A stretch of DNA of 47,850 nucleotides from assembly GCF_019457885.1 (NCBI RefSeq), contig NZ_JAHZST010000026.1, forward strand, positions 1-47,850. Reading direction: 5' to 3'. Under the pieces are notes generated by a model. The model had not been told where the DNA came from and searched no databases. It was given only the letters and a program-made list of their open reading frames with translations. This document shows, piece by piece, positions 27,542 through 36,726 of the stretch (its first letter is position 1; every line of letters starts with the position of its first letter). Origin of the DNA: Shewanella nanhaiensis. Lineage in GTDB: Bacteria > Pseudomonadota > Gammaproteobacteria > Enterobacterales > Shewanellaceae. A program made the position numbers and the translations under genes.

Positions 27542-28858
27542 TTAAGAGCAGCAATCTCGTCGCCACCAGTTTTTGGGTAACTTTTCCACCAGCACTTTTA
27601 CCATTAAAATAGCTAGCACAACCCCAGAGCTATAGACGATAGCTTCAGGAAGCAAATTATGTTGCTCACCAACCTGCGGCATCACCTCAAATCCAAACGT
27701 CTCCACCAGATAGTTAACCAAAATACCTGACAATAGCGCCACACCCAGCACGCCTCCCAGATAACCAAATAGTGCGCGCTTGCCTAACTCTTTAGTGACA
27801 ACGCCTAATGTTGCAATATTCGTTGCAGGACCAGCCAACATAAATACCAGCACAGCTCCTGGTGAAACACCAGCTAATAGAAGGCCTGCAGCAATAGGAG
27901 TCGATGCCGTAGCGCAGATATACATAGGAACAGAGATAAGTACCATCACTAGCATAGCTAATATGCCATCGCCCCATTTAGCCATAAAATCACCAGGTAC
28001 ATAGGTTTGAACTAATGCGGCAAAAAACAAACCAATCAAAAGCCAAACTGTCGTATCACGCACCAGATCTGTGGCTGCAAAATACAAACCTTTACCGATA
28101 CGATTTAATACAGAGGTACCTTTGAGCTCAGTTGCCACATCTTTTGTCGACTCACAACATGCTTCACCTTCATCAGCAGTATTACTACTCGTTGAACAAC
28201 ATGAGCTGCTGGCTTTCTGCTTCTCTACAGGCTTATTACTGCAACATGAGTCAGCCTTAACCTTTGTACTAGGGTGAGCAATTAAACTCTCACCAGCATT
28301 AATGGGTGTCATGATAACTTCAGGGTTATTTTTTACTCCCTTACTGGCAGTGCAGCAAGAGTTAACCGATTTAGGCTCATCTTTCTCTTTTTTGCTGCAG
28401 CAAGATGAAGAACTACTCTTCTTAACACTTTGAGACTCTGACTTTGCGATTACAACTCCGTCGTTATCATCCCTTCCAACTAATAGACCCGCTACAATTG
28501 CGCTTGTTACAGCAGCGATGGGCCTGACTATAGCCATAAATGGGCCAAGTAAGACATATGATACTGTCACAGAGTCTACACCGGTTTCAGGAGTAGATAC
28601 CAAAAAAGAGGTTGTTGCCGCCTTTGATGCTCCAGAGCGACGTAGCCCTACTGCTGCTGGGATAACCCCACAGGAGCATAAAGGTAGAGGTGCACCTAAC
28701 ACCGCCGCTTTGACGGTTGCTTTAAAACCGTGTCCTCCAAGTTGTTTCTGCATCCACGCCATAGGGACAAACATCTTCAACATACCGGCTAAAAATAGCC
28801 CTAAAAGCAACCAAGGAGCTGAATCTAAAAAGAGATCTATAAAATTCGCTAACAACAT
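27542..28858 (-). CDS. Cys-rich permease, SO_0444-type copper/zinc efflux family
   Basis: 438-residue membrane protein of the ArsP/YraQ-like permease family, with two homologous sets of membrane segments (about 1-135 and 255-438). The connecting loop (about 145-250) holds five Cys-Cys pairs among Ser/Lys-rich sequence. Another CSCG lies in the N-terminal half, and a sixth Cys-Cys pair sits at the C-terminus (RRDCCS). I recognise it as the group named after S. oneidensis SO_0444, linked to copper/zinc efflux. Starts 3 bp from the end of the MerR-family gene, so the two share one promoter. The metal it handles is inferred from the cysteines and the regulator. Confidence 0.85.
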   Translation of the reverse strand: MLLANFIDLFLDSAPWLLLGLFLAGMLKMFVPMAWMQKQLGGHGFKATVKAAVLGAPLPLCSCGVIPAAVGLRRSGASKAATTSFLVSTPETGVDSVTVSYVLLGPFMAIVRPIAAVTSAIVAGLLVGRDDNDGVVIAKSESQSVKKSSSSSCCSKKEKDEPKSVNSCCTASKGVKNNPEVIMTPINAGESLIAHPSTKVKADSCCSNKPVEKQKASSSCCSTSSNTADEGEACCESTKDVATELKGTSVLNRIGKGLYFAATDLVRDTTVWLLIGLFFAALVQTYVPGDFMAKWGDGILAMLVMVLISVPMYICATASTPIAAGLLLAGVSPGAVLVFMLAGPATNIATLGVVTKELGKRALFGYLGGVLGVALLSGILVNYLVETFGFEVMPQVGEQHNLLPEAIVYSSGVVLAILMVKVLVEKLPKNWWRRDCCS

Positions 28859-28861
28859 AGA

Positions 28862-29341
28862 CTAACCCTTACTCTGACAATTTTTTGTATACTGAGATGA
28901 ATCATGGTGATGACCGTGATTTTCACACTTTATGCTATCGGTATTTGACTCTAACGCTTCTAGTATCGAACAATGCTCAGCGCTTTCTGGTCCGCCGCAA
29001 CATGCATCAGATAGACGCTCTAGGGAAACCTGAAAATGCTTAAGCTCAGCAATTTTTTGATTCACATGCTCAAGTTTGCCGTCTACCATGCCTTTTACAT
29101 CCGCACATGCCCAATTCGACTTATCCAGCTCAATAGAGAGTAGTTCAGTGATCTCAGCTAAGGTAAAACCAACCGCCTTCGCCCTTAAGATAAAGCGTAA
29201 TCGCTCCGCGTCATGCTCATTATACAAACGATAACCTGAGTCACTTCTGGAGGATGGTGCTAACAGACCATGCTTTTCATAAAACCTCAATGTGTCGGCC
29301 TTCACCTCACACTGCTTAGCTAGCTCACCAATTCGATACAT
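28862..29341 (-). CDS. zntR: MerR-family metal-responsive regulator (ZntR-like)
   Basis: 159 residues. MerR helix-turn-helix (YRIGELAKQCEVKADTLRFYEKHGLL), a coiled dimer helix, and metal-site cysteines: Cys at about 79 (WACADVK) and the CCGGPESAEHC loop (about 114-124). This pattern fits zinc, lead or cadmium sensing ZntR proteins. A His/Cys-rich tail (HGHHH, then a final Cys) extends beyond the usual end. Likely activates its own promoter and the downstream permease by untwisting a long-spacer promoter. The exact metal is not provable from sequence. Confidence 0.85.
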   Translation of the reverse strand: MYRIGELAKQCEVKADTLRFYEKHGLLAPSSRSDSGYRLYNEHDAERLRFILRAKAVGFTLAEITELLSIELDKSNWACADVKGMVDGKLEHVNQKIAELKHFQVSLERLSDACCGGPESAEHCSILEALESNTDSIKCENHGHHHDSSQYTKNCQSKG

Positions 29342-29385
29342 GAGTTGCCCTTATCAACCATCATAAATAACCTAGAATATGACTA

Positions 29386-29417
29386 AGTATAAACCTTGGA
29401 GTTAAATCTAAGGTCAA
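29386..29417 (-). promoter_or_regulatory. MerR-type promoter and operator for the regulator-permease operon
   Basis: On minus, -35 TTGACC (29417-29412), a 20-bp spacer and -10 TATACT (29391-29386). The spacer carries the dyad ACCTTAGA/TCCAAGGT (29393-29414, one mismatch). The long spacer with central dyad is the hallmark of MerR-activated promoters. It implies the operon is autoregulated by metal. Confidence 0.8.
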
Positions 29418-29630
29418 GGGTTATAGTGCAATAAATCTCTCCTTAAAACACCTTTTAGCTAACCAGTGTGTGAAGAGTCGCAAAGTTTACACGCGCCGCC
29501 GCCAATCAGCCCTGAAATATCCCCTTTAGCCGTGACTCTTTGTTCGCATATGCGTATTGTGAAATCACATATAAATAAAAAGCCTAGAGAGAAGATTTAC
29601 GTTAAAATACGCGCGCTGCGAAGGAGGCAA

Positions 29631-29687
29631 GTGCAAGAAGCTAGCATTGAGGGACTTTTGGAAAACAGATTTTATTATCGAACCTGA
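29631..29687 (+). CDS. possible leader peptide (18 codons) upstream of purH
   Basis: A GTG start at 29631 lies 3 bp after a perfect AAGGAGG (29621-29627) and opens an 18-codon frame, ending LLENRFYYRT, stop at 29685. The stop lies in the loop of the long hairpin at 29655-29711. Spacing of ribosome site to start is short. No run of a single regulatory codon is seen. It could instead be the tail of a longer non-functional frame. Confidence 0.3.
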   Translation: MQEASIEGLLENRFYYRT

Positions 29688-29711
29688 TAATACAGTTCTG
29701 TTTTCCGAAAG
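29655..29711 (+). promoter_or_regulatory. long hairpin in the purH leader
   Basis: Outer stem: CTTT/AAAG, a T-G wobble, then GGAAAACAGA (29660-29669) with TCTGTTTTCC (29697-29706). Inner stem: TATTATC (29673-29679) with GATAATA (29686-29692) around GAACCT. In all about 22 pairs, ending 36 bp before the purH start. No T-tract follows, so it is not a standard terminator; a control or stability role is inferred. The rest of 29418-29654 shows a possible -10 TAAAAT near 29603 and nothing else I recognise. Confidence 0.6.
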
Positions 29712-29746
29712 ATCCTTAAATATAACTACTGGACACTGTACCCAAA

Positions 29747-31336
29747 ATGAATAATGCCAGACCCATTCGTCGCGCGCTGTTAAGCGTTTCAGATAAAACC
29801 GGAATCCTTGAGTTTGCTAAATCACTACACGCTCAAGGCGTAGAGCTACTGTCTACTGGTGGCACCGCCCGCCTTTTGGCAGATAATGGTGTGCCTGTCA
29901 TTGAAGTATCGGATCATACTGGGCATCCAGAGATCATGGATGGCCGCGTTAAAACTCTGCACCCTAAAGTTCATGGCGGTATCTTGGCACGTCGTGGTAT
30001 CGATGAGCTTGTCATGGAACAAAACAACATTAAGCCAATCGATCTGGTTGCGGTTAACCTGTATCCATTTGCAGAAACTGTCTCTAAAGAGGGTTGCACC
30101 CTCGCAGACGCCGTCGAGAATATCGATATCGGTGGCCCAACTATGGTCCGCTCTACAGCCAAAAACCATAAAGACACCACCATCATAGTCAATGCACATG
30201 ATTATGATCGCGTCATTGCAGAGATGGAAGCGAATCAAGGTAGCACTACACTAGAAACTCGCTTCGACTTAGCGATTGCCGCTTTTGAACATACAGCCGC
30301 ATACGATGGCATGATCGCAAACTACTTCGGTACTAAAGTTCCTGCACACAGTAAAGATGAGTGCCACGAAGACTCTAAATTCCCTCGCACCTACAATACT
30401 CAACTAGTTAAAAAACAAGATCTACGTTATGGCGAGAATAGCCATCAAACAGCCGCTTTCTATGTCGATACAAATATAGATGAAGCCTCTGTTGCGACAG
30501 CTATTCAACTACAAGGCAAGGCGCTCTCCTATAACAATATCGCCGACACCGACTCTGCACTTGAGTGCGTTAAAGAGTTCAGTGAACCCGCCTGTGTGAT
30601 TGTAAAGCATGCCAACCCATGTGGCGTAGCCATTGGTGAAAACCTACTTGAAGCCTACAATCGTGCCTTCCAAACCGATCCTACCTCGGCTTTTGGTGGC
30701 ATTATTGCCTTCAACGCAGAGCTGGATGCTGAAACTGCAACAGCGATTGTTGATCGTCAGTTTGTAGAGGTCATTATCGCCCCTAAAGTTAGCCAGGCCG
30801 CTCGTGATGTTGTTGCATCTAAGGCCAATGTTCGCCTGCTTGAGTGTGGTGAGTGGACAAATAAGACCACCAGCCTGGACTACAAGCGTGTTAACGGCGG
30901 GCTGCTTCTTCAAGATAGAGACCAAGGTATGGTTGGACTTGATGAAGTGAAAGTCGTCTCTAAGCGTCAACCGACTGAAGCTGAGATGAAAGATCTAATG
31001 TTCTGCTGGAAAGTCGCCAAATTCGTTAAATCTAATGCCATTGTGTATGCAAAGAACAGCATGACAATTGGTGTTGGCGCAGGCCAAATGAGCCGTGTCT
31101 ATAGTGCTAAAGTGGCTGGAATTAAGGCTGCTGATGAAGGGTTAGAGGTACAAGATTCAGTAATGGCATCCGATGCTTTCTTCCCATTCCGTGATGGCAT
31201 CGATGCAGCAGCCGCAGCTGGTATCAGCTGTATCATCCAGCCAGGTGGCTCTATCCGTGATGAAGAGATCATTGCAGCAGCTGATGAGCACGGCATGGCG
31301 ATGGTATTTACCGGCATGCGCCACTTCCGTCATTAA
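29747..31336 (+). CDS. purH: bifunctional AICAR transformylase / IMP cyclohydrolase
   Basis: 529 residues, last two steps of IMP synthesis. The N-terminal IMP cyclohydrolase domain (1-200) begins RRALLSVSDKTGI and includes TGGTARLL and MDGRVKTLHPKVHGG. The C-terminal AICAR formyltransferase domain holds QDLRYGENSHQ and VKHANPCGVA (catalytic Lys-His). Ends GMRHFRH as in relatives. Ribosome site before the ATG is poor, which fits control through the leader. Followed by purD, 177 bp downstream. Confidence 0.97.
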   Translation: MNNARPIRRALLSVSDKTGILEFAKSLHAQGVELLSTGGTARLLADNGVPVIEVSDHTGHPEIMDGRVKTLHPKVHGGILARRGIDELVMEQNNIKPIDLVAVNLYPFAETVSKEGCTLADAVENIDIGGPTMVRSTAKNHKDTTIIVNAHDYDRVIAEMEANQGSTTLETRFDLAIAAFEHTAAYDGMIANYFGTKVPAHSKDECHEDSKFPRTYNTQLVKKQDLRYGENSHQTAAFYVDTNIDEASVATAIQLQGKALSYNNIADTDSALECVKEFSEPACVIVKHANPCGVAIGENLLEAYNRAFQTDPTSAFGGIIAFNAELDAETATAIVDRQFVEVIIAPKVSQAARDVVASKANVRLLECGEWTNKTTSLDYKRVNGGLLLQDRDQGMVGLDEVKVVSKRQPTEAEMKDLMFCWKVAKFVKSNAIVYAKNSMTIGVGAGQMSRVYSAKVAGIKAADEGLEVQDSVMASDAFFPFRDGIDAAAAAGISCIIQPGGSIRDEEIIAAADEHGMAMVFTGMRHFRH

Positions 31337-31344
31337 TTGATAAA

Positions 31345-31381
31345 AAGGTTCAAGATTTTTGACCCTAGAATCTTGAGCCTC
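31345..31381 (+). other. hairpin in the purH-purD gap
   Basis: GGTTCAAGATT (31347-31357) pairs with AATCTTGAGCC (31369-31379) with one G-U pair and an 11-nt loop; no T-tract follows. It sits right after purH and could stabilise the upstream mRNA or thin transcription into purD. Confidence 0.5.
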
Positions 31382-31513
31382 TAAAAATTAATTTTTAACG
31401 TTTAGAGCAAACCATTTTTTCTAGTTCAAAGAAAGCACGCGCAATGTATGCCAATACATGAGCATGCTTGATGCCGAAATAGGAAATATGGCGCAGCTAT
31501 AAAAGGATAAAAA

Positions 31514-32806
31514 ATGAATGTATTAGTAATAGGTGGCGGCGGACGTGAGCACGCTCTCGCATGGAAAGCGGCTCAGTCAGCACAAGTAGAAACCGTATTT
31601 GTCGCACCAGGCAATGCCGGTACCTCTATGGAACCTAAGCTTGAAAATGTCGCGATTCAGGTTGAAGATATCCCAGCTCTTGTCGCTTTTGCACAAGATA
31701 AAGCCATTGAAATCACTATCGTTGGCCCGGAAGTGCCTTTAGCACTCGGTGTGGTGGATGCATTCAATGACGCTAAGCTACCGATTTTTGGCCCAACACA
31801 AGGTGCTGCGCAGCTAGAGTCATCTAAAGCTTTCACTAAAGATTTCTTAGCTAGACACAATATCCCAACCGCAGCCTACTCAAACTTTACTGAGATTGAG
31901 CCAGCTAAAGCCTATGTAACTCAAGTCACGGCTAATACTGGCTTCCCGATTGTAATAAAAGCCGATGGCCTTGCTGCGGGTAAAGGTGTGATCATCGCCG
32001 AAGACCAAATTCAAGCCGATGCCGCTATTGAAGATATGCTAGCAGGGAATAAATTTGGCGAAGCCGGCTCTCGCGTGGTTATCGAAGAGTTTCTTAAAGG
32101 TGAGGAAGCCAGCTTTATTGTTATGGTTGACGGTAAAAACATTCTTGCCATGGCCACCAGCCAAGATCATAAAGCCCGTGATAACGGTGATTACGGTCCA
32201 AATACCGGAGGTATGGGTGCATATTCACCGGCTCCTGTCGTCACTCAAGCGGTACATGACTGGACAATCAACAATGTGATCCGGCCAACCGTCGATGGAA
32301 TGGCAGCAGAAGGAAATATCTACACAGGCTTCCTATACGCAGGCTTGATGATCGCCCCTGACGGCAGCGCAAAAGTACTTGAGTATAACTGCCGCTTTGG
32401 CGATCCAGAGACTCAACCCATTATGATGCGCCTGCAATCAGATCTTGTAGCGCTTTGTCTTGCGGCCACTCGCGGTGAATTAGATAAGGTCACTGCTGAG
32501 TTTGATAGCCGCGCAGCCGTAGGCGTCGTTCTGGCTGCTGGCGGATACCCTGAAGCCTACCGTAAGCATGACGTGATTGATGGCCTAGACCTAGGTAACA
32601 ATAATGCTAAAGTCTTCCACGCTGGCACCAGTATGAAAGATGGCCATGTGGTAACTAATGGCGGACGAGTTCTCTGTGCAACAGCCCTAGGAAATAGCGT
32701 CACTGAAGCGCAGCAAGCTGCATATGCTCTTGTTGAAAAGATCCACTGGGATGATATCTACTTCCGCACAGATATCGCCTACCGCGCGATCTCACGGGAA
32801 AGTTAA
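31514..32806 (+). CDS. purD: phosphoribosylamine-glycine ligase (GAR synthetase)
   Basis: 430 residues, ATP-grasp enzyme of purine synthesis (PRA + glycine to GAR). N-terminal LVIGGGGREHALAWK, ATP-grasp stretch PIVIKADGLAAGKGV, then DHKARDNGDYGPNTGGMGAY and YNCRFGDPETQP. AAGGAT precedes the ATG. Second gene of purHD; a strong terminator follows. Confidence 0.97.
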   Translation: MNVLVIGGGGREHALAWKAAQSAQVETVFVAPGNAGTSMEPKLENVAIQVEDIPALVAFAQDKAIEITIVGPEVPLALGVVDAFNDAKLPIFGPTQGAAQLESSKAFTKDFLARHNIPTAAYSNFTEIEPAKAYVTQVTANTGFPIVIKADGLAAGKGVIIAEDQIQADAAIEDMLAGNKFGEAGSRVVIEEFLKGEEASFIVMVDGKNILAMATSQDHKARDNGDYGPNTGGMGAYSPAPVVTQAVHDWTINNVIRPTVDGMAAEGNIYTGFLYAGLMIAPDGSAKVLEYNCRFGDPETQPIMMRLQSDLVALCLAATRGELDKVTAEFDSRAAVGVVLAAGGYPEAYRKHDVIDGLDLGNNNAKVFHAGTSMKDGHVVTNGGRVLCATALGNSVTEAQQAAYALVEKIHWDDIYFRTDIAYRAISRES

Positions 32807-32823
32807 TCTTTCTATTAGTGAAT

Positions 32824-32853
32824 AAAAAAACCGGTATTTAGCCGGTTTTTTTA
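32824..32853 (+). terminator. purHD terminator
   Basis: An A-run leads into CCGG (32831-32834), loop TATTTAG, CCGG (32842-32845), then seven T. The A and T runs extend the stem, so it may act in both directions. Confidence 0.85.
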
Positions 32854-32980
32854 TATTCACAGTTTTATAGCAACCACTATGGAGCTGCCACCAACACAGA
32901 CAAAACAGGATATAGATCACACTTTTCTCTTTAGATGAAGCGCACTATATTGTCATCAATTTGAATGAGAGGAAGTATCA

Positions 32981-33205
32981 ATGAAATATTCTATTGGCGA
33001 TCTAGTTTATCAAGGGGAAACGGCAGGAGTACATAATTGGAATACGATATCAGGCACCTCTTTTTACTGGCACCCTGATTGGCTTCATATCGCAGAGGAG
33101 GCCACTGGCGTCACCCCAACGGCTCAAATAACACCATCAGATAATCAGATAACCCAAAGCGATGCAGAGCAAACTATCATTAATCACTTAAATACTAACT
33201 CCTAG
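32981..33205 (+). CDS. small conserved-looking protein of unknown function
   Basis: 74 residues, not recognised. A strong AGAGGAAG ribosome site lies 7 bp before the ATG. The first half is Trp/Tyr/His-rich (HNWNTISGTSFYWHPDWLHIAEEA), with the form of a small globular domain. The second half is Gln/Thr/Asn-rich and ends NHLNTNS. No signal peptide or membrane segment. Own transcript between the purD terminator and the opposing SDR gene. Confidence 0.65.
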   Translation: MKYSIGDLVYQGETAGVHNWNTISGTSFYWHPDWLHIAEEATGVTPTAQITPSDNQITQSDAEQTIINHLNTNS

Positions 33206-33237
33206 CTTTACTCTCTTAGATATCCCGTTTGAAGCAT

Positions 33238-34041
33238 CTAATAGCCTGAAGAGCTGGCTCTTCGGGCCATTCTATCGATCATTCCCGGAGCAACTAACTT
33301 TACAAACCGTCCTAATTTTCCTCTAAGTGAGGTGATCATCATTCTATTACGACCCGAGATCACTGGTAACATCATCCGAGCACACTCCTCGGCCGACATC
33401 ACTCTTGATTCCTGAATTGGGGCTTGACCTAAAGGCTCACCGTCAGCATCTAAGGCACGTTTATGGGCCTGAGTAGTGACAAAATCCGGACAGAGAGTCG
33501 TCACGGCAACATTATGCTCAGCCAGCTCAATACGCAAAGACTCAAAAAAGCCCATAACTGCATGCTTTGATGCAGCATAACCGGCTCTAGCAGGGACTCC
33601 TGTCAGTCCGGCTAATGAAGCCACGACCACCACTTGCCCTTGAGTTAACTTCAATTGTGGAAGTGCTGCATGTGTTAAGTAAGCAGGGCCTAGATAATTA
33701 ACCTGCATTATCCGTTCTAACACACTTAAATCCGATAATTCATCGAATTTAGACCACATGGTCATTCCGGCATTATTGATTAAGATATCTAAGCAACCAA
33801 AGTGCTCTACCGTGGCATCAATTAACTCTTGGCATTGTGACTGACTGGTGACATCTGTGGCAAACACCAGGGGAGGCTCCCCTTGACTCTCTATCTCGTG
33901 TGCTAAAGAGAGTAATCTAGACTCGTTCCTAGCACTCAATACCAATTTACACCCCAGAGGTGCCATGGTGAGTGCCAACGCGCGGCCAATTCCTTCTGAG
34001 GCCCCGGTGATAATAATGACTTTTCCATTTAATCCATCCAT
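33238..34041 (-). CDS. short-chain dehydrogenase/reductase family oxidoreductase
   Basis: 267 residues counted from the ATG at 34041, chosen because AAGGA is 6 bp upstream; an ATG two codons earlier abuts the ribosome site. Classical SDR: TGASEGIG cofactor motif (12-19), NNAG (89-92), catalytic Ser142, Tyr155 and Lys159 (YAASK). NAD(P)H-dependent; substrate unknown. The C-terminal basic segment (RMARRAS) resembles DHRS7-like bacterial SDRs. 72 bp downstream of the c-di-GMP protein gene on the same strand; co-transcription is possible. Confidence 0.9.
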   Translation of the reverse strand: MDGLNGKVIIITGASEGIGRALALTMAPLGCKLVLSARNESRLLSLAHEIESQGEPPLVFATDVTSQSQCQELIDATVEHFGCLDILINNAGMTMWSKFDELSDLSVLERIMQVNYLGPAYLTHAALPQLKLTQGQVVVVASLAGLTGVPARAGYAASKHAVMGFFESLRIELAEHNVAVTTLCPDFVTTQAHKRALDADGEPLGQAPIQESRVMSAEECARMMLPVISGRNRMMITSLRGKLGRFVKLVAPGMIDRMARRASSSGY

Positions 34042-34113
34042 ATTCATTCCTTGAATAATATCTCTTACTATCTATTCATATAAAATCAAACACTTACATC
34101 GTTATGGCAAACT

Positions 34114-36726
34114 TTATGCGCTCAAAAGTTGAACTTCAGATACAAGTTTAGCTTGTTCAACTTGAATCGCTCGACTTTGCACATAATTATTTAAAGGTTT
34201 TGGCCTGCCTATTGCGTACCCTTGAGCATAGTTAATACCAATTTTCTCTAATTTATCAATAATATCTTGGTTCTCTACAAACTCAGCCACAGTTTCAATT
34301 CCCATGGCACAACACACATCATGAATCGATTTTACAATAGCAAAATCTTTGGCATTGTTAGCTAAGTTTTTGACAAAACAACCATCGATTTTAACGTAAT
34401 CAACGGGCAACTCTTTCAGGTAGCCATAAGATGCAAAACCACTACCGAAATCATCTAGGGCAAATGAAAAACCAAGTTTGCGTAGATGATTAATCATATC
34501 CATAGCGCGATTACGGTTTTGAATAGCACTGGTTTCTGTTATCTCGAAACAGATACACTGACTCGGGATCTCAAAACGCTCATACTGCTTAGCGATATAC
34601 TCAACCATTCCCTCCGCTCCTAAGCTGTTACCTGAAAGGTTGATGGAAATGCAGTGATCATCCCAGATATCTTCATGCAAAGATAACCAGAGGAATGTTT
34701 TACGAATAACCTCTTTATCCACTTCATTCATCAACTTAAAGCGTTCGGCGGCTTCAATAAATTGTGCAGGGGCGAGTATCCGACCACAAGGCTCTTGCAC
34801 ACGCAGTAATATCTCCATTCGCTGACGAGTGACTCCCTCCCCCATCCCTTTGATCTCTTGGTAATATAGAAGCAGTTCATTATGCTCAATCGCCTGTCCG
34901 ATCCTCACTGCCCACATGGGCGCATTACGTTGGTAAACAGACTCCTTATCTTTATCATCATAAAAATGGATCTGGTTACTCCCTTTACGTTTCGCGGCTA
35001 AACAAGCAATGTCTGCATCTTTTACCAGCTCTTTTGATGCAATATAGGGCGCGCGGGCAATTGCGATGCCGACACTGACCCCAACTCGGTAATGGCAAGC
35101 ATTATGATGTAGAACCTGAAGTGATACTCTGGAGATCACACGTTTCACTATTTGAGCAACTTCAACGGCGCTTTGGTTTCGTATTGCCAAACCAAATTCA
35201 TCGCCGCCTAAACGCGCGAGCAAATCCTCTTTATTCAGGCAAGACTGTATTGCTTTAGCCACCATGGCCAACATCTGATCTCCAGCACTATGACCACAAG
35301 AATCATTGATTAACTTAAATTGCTCAAGATCAAAGTAACAGATGGCTAGAGAGTGCGCGTTCTCACTAAAGTGAGCCAATCTCTCCTCAAAAGCCCTTCG
35401 ATTAAGCAGAGATGTTGTTGGGTCAAAGTTAGCTCTGACTCTCAGCTGCCGCTTTAATTTCTCCTCTTGGGTTATATCTCTAAGCACAACCACAGAGCCA
35501 ACCACCTCTTGTTGGTGGTTCAATAAACTACTAACACTACGCTCCATAACCTTAGCATTACTAGTCCTAAACATATGTTTATTCAGTATAGTTGGCTGTG
35601 CTTGAGTCCCCATAACATCCAACAAAGCACTCTTAATCGTTTTGTCAGCTTTTAAAAGTGTGTCTACCTTGGCACCAATTGCCTTAGCCTCTTTAATCTC
35701 AAGCATTCGCTCAGCTTGGGGGTTCAAATAAACAACTGTAGCGTGTGTATCAGTTAAAATTACCGCCTCAGCAATTGACTCTAAAGTTATTTTAGCTCGC
35801 TCTTTCTGCTGAAAAATACGTGCTAATAATGTGTTTACCCTATCAGCCATTACAATCAATTCGGAGCAACCAGAGCCTTGTATCGGTGTATAGGCCTTTG
35901 CTTTAGGGTCGATATCCGCAAGTTGAGACATCAAGCGATGAAAGGGTCGAATAAGACCAAGTTTCAACCAGGTATAACCAATGATGAGTATCAACAGCCC
36001 AAGACCAACAATCCCAAAAGTCACAAGATCGTATTTAAGCCAGACCTTGTTATACATCTCTGTGGAAAACTGAACCTCAAGGTGGGACTCTTGCAAAGGC
36101 AGCAAACTGGCAACATCGAGATCGGCAATATACTTTGAGCCATCGATTATATAATGATCTCCTGCTGGTCCATCCGCGAAATAGATCTTGTGAACAAAAT
36201 CATTCGCTCCATAGCTAGACAACAGCTCCTCTGTCAGCTTTCTTACAATCAAAACTGATTTATGATCAGTGATAGGAACTAGGCTAACAATAAAGCCACT
36301 ATTATCTTCGATGTAAACGCCACTTTTTCTCTTGGTATGGCTCAATAGCTCCTTGGGTAACTTATCAAATTCAAAAGAGAGGATATCGTCATAAAGCGGT
36401 GAGAAGGGCTCTAACTCACCCTGGTTAAGATAAAATAGACTAAGGCTGTCCGAGATTGCACTGTTACGCCAAGCTTCATCTAATGAAACTCTGGACATGG
36501 GGCTAAGTTCTGCAATAGGAACCGCATAAACATCGGCCATTAGCGTCAATTGTTTAATGTCACTGTTTAACTGTGTCTTGATAGCCACTAACTCAGCGTT
36601 AACGGCATCCATTCTTAATCTATCGACTCTATGTTCAAACCACATGCTTAAACAGTAAGAAACGGCAATAACTGCCGGAAGACAGAAGCCAACAACAAAG
36701 ACGATGAGTTTCTTGCCAATATGCAT
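34114..36726 (-). CDS. pdeB: membrane GGDEF/EAL c-di-GMP protein, PdeB-like
   Basis: 870 residues: membrane helix (about 7-28), periplasmic sensor region (about 30-235), second helix (about 236-258), HAMP-like linker, PAS (about 310-420), GGDEF domain with GGDEF (507-511), EAL domain with EILL (Glu638) in place of EALL, and DDFGSG (758-763). Key EAL acidic residues are present, so phosphodiesterase activity is plausible. Architecture and place between hemE and purHD match what I recall of S. oneidensis PdeB, a phosphodiesterase affecting motility and biofilm. Symbol assigned on that basis, not on alignment. Confidence 0.85.
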   Translation of the reverse strand: MHIGKKLIVFVVGFCLPAVIAVSYCLSMWFEHRVDRLRMDAVNAELVAIKTQLNSDIKQLTLMADVYAVPIAELSPMSRVSLDEAWRNSAISDSLSLFYLNQGELEPFSPLYDDILSFEFDKLPKELLSHTKRKSGVYIEDNSGFIVSLVPITDHKSVLIVRKLTEELLSSYGANDFVHKIYFADGPAGDHYIIDGSKYIADLDVASLLPLQESHLEVQFSTEMYNKVWLKYDLVTFGIVGLGLLILIIGYTWLKLGLIRPFHRLMSQLADIDPKAKAYTPIQGSGCSELIVMADRVNTLLARIFQQKERAKITLESIAEAVILTDTHATVVYLNPQAERMLEIKEAKAIGAKVDTLLKADKTIKSALLDVMGTQAQPTILNKHMFRTSNAKVMERSVSSLLNHQQEVVGSVVVLRDITQEEKLKRQLRVRANFDPTTSLLNRRAFEERLAHFSENAHSLAICYFDLEQFKLINDSCGHSAGDQMLAMVAKAIQSCLNKEDLLARLGGDEFGLAIRNQSAVEVAQIVKRVISRVSLQVLHHNACHYRVGVSVGIAIARAPYIASKELVKDADIACLAAKRKGSNQIHFYDDKDKESVYQRNAPMWAVRIGQAIEHNELLLYYQEIKGMGEGVTRQRMEILLRVQEPCGRILAPAQFIEAAERFKLMNEVDKEVIRKTFLWLSLHEDIWDDHCISINLSGNSLGAEGMVEYIAKQYERFEIPSQCICFEITETSAIQNRNRAMDMINHLRKLGFSFALDDFGSGFASYGYLKELPVDYVKIDGCFVKNLANNAKDFAIVKSIHDVCCAMGIETVAEFVENQDIIDKLEKIGINYAQGYAIGRPKPLNNYVQSRAIQVEQAKLVSEVQLLSA

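Noticed and set aside
29473..29540. Long-range pairing AAGAGTC with GACTCTT upstream of purH
   Set aside because: Only 7 bp over a 54-nt loop and likely upstream of the transcription start; chance is a sufficient explanation.
29545..29554. Palindrome CGCATATGCG as a PurR operator for purH
   Set aside because: The centre and arms do not fit the PurR consensus (ACGCAAACGTTTGCGT); only the CG-rich ends resemble it.
29558..29569. TGTGAAATCACA as a CRP site near purH
   Set aside because: Half-sites are separated by 2 bp instead of 6, so CRP could not bind in the normal way.
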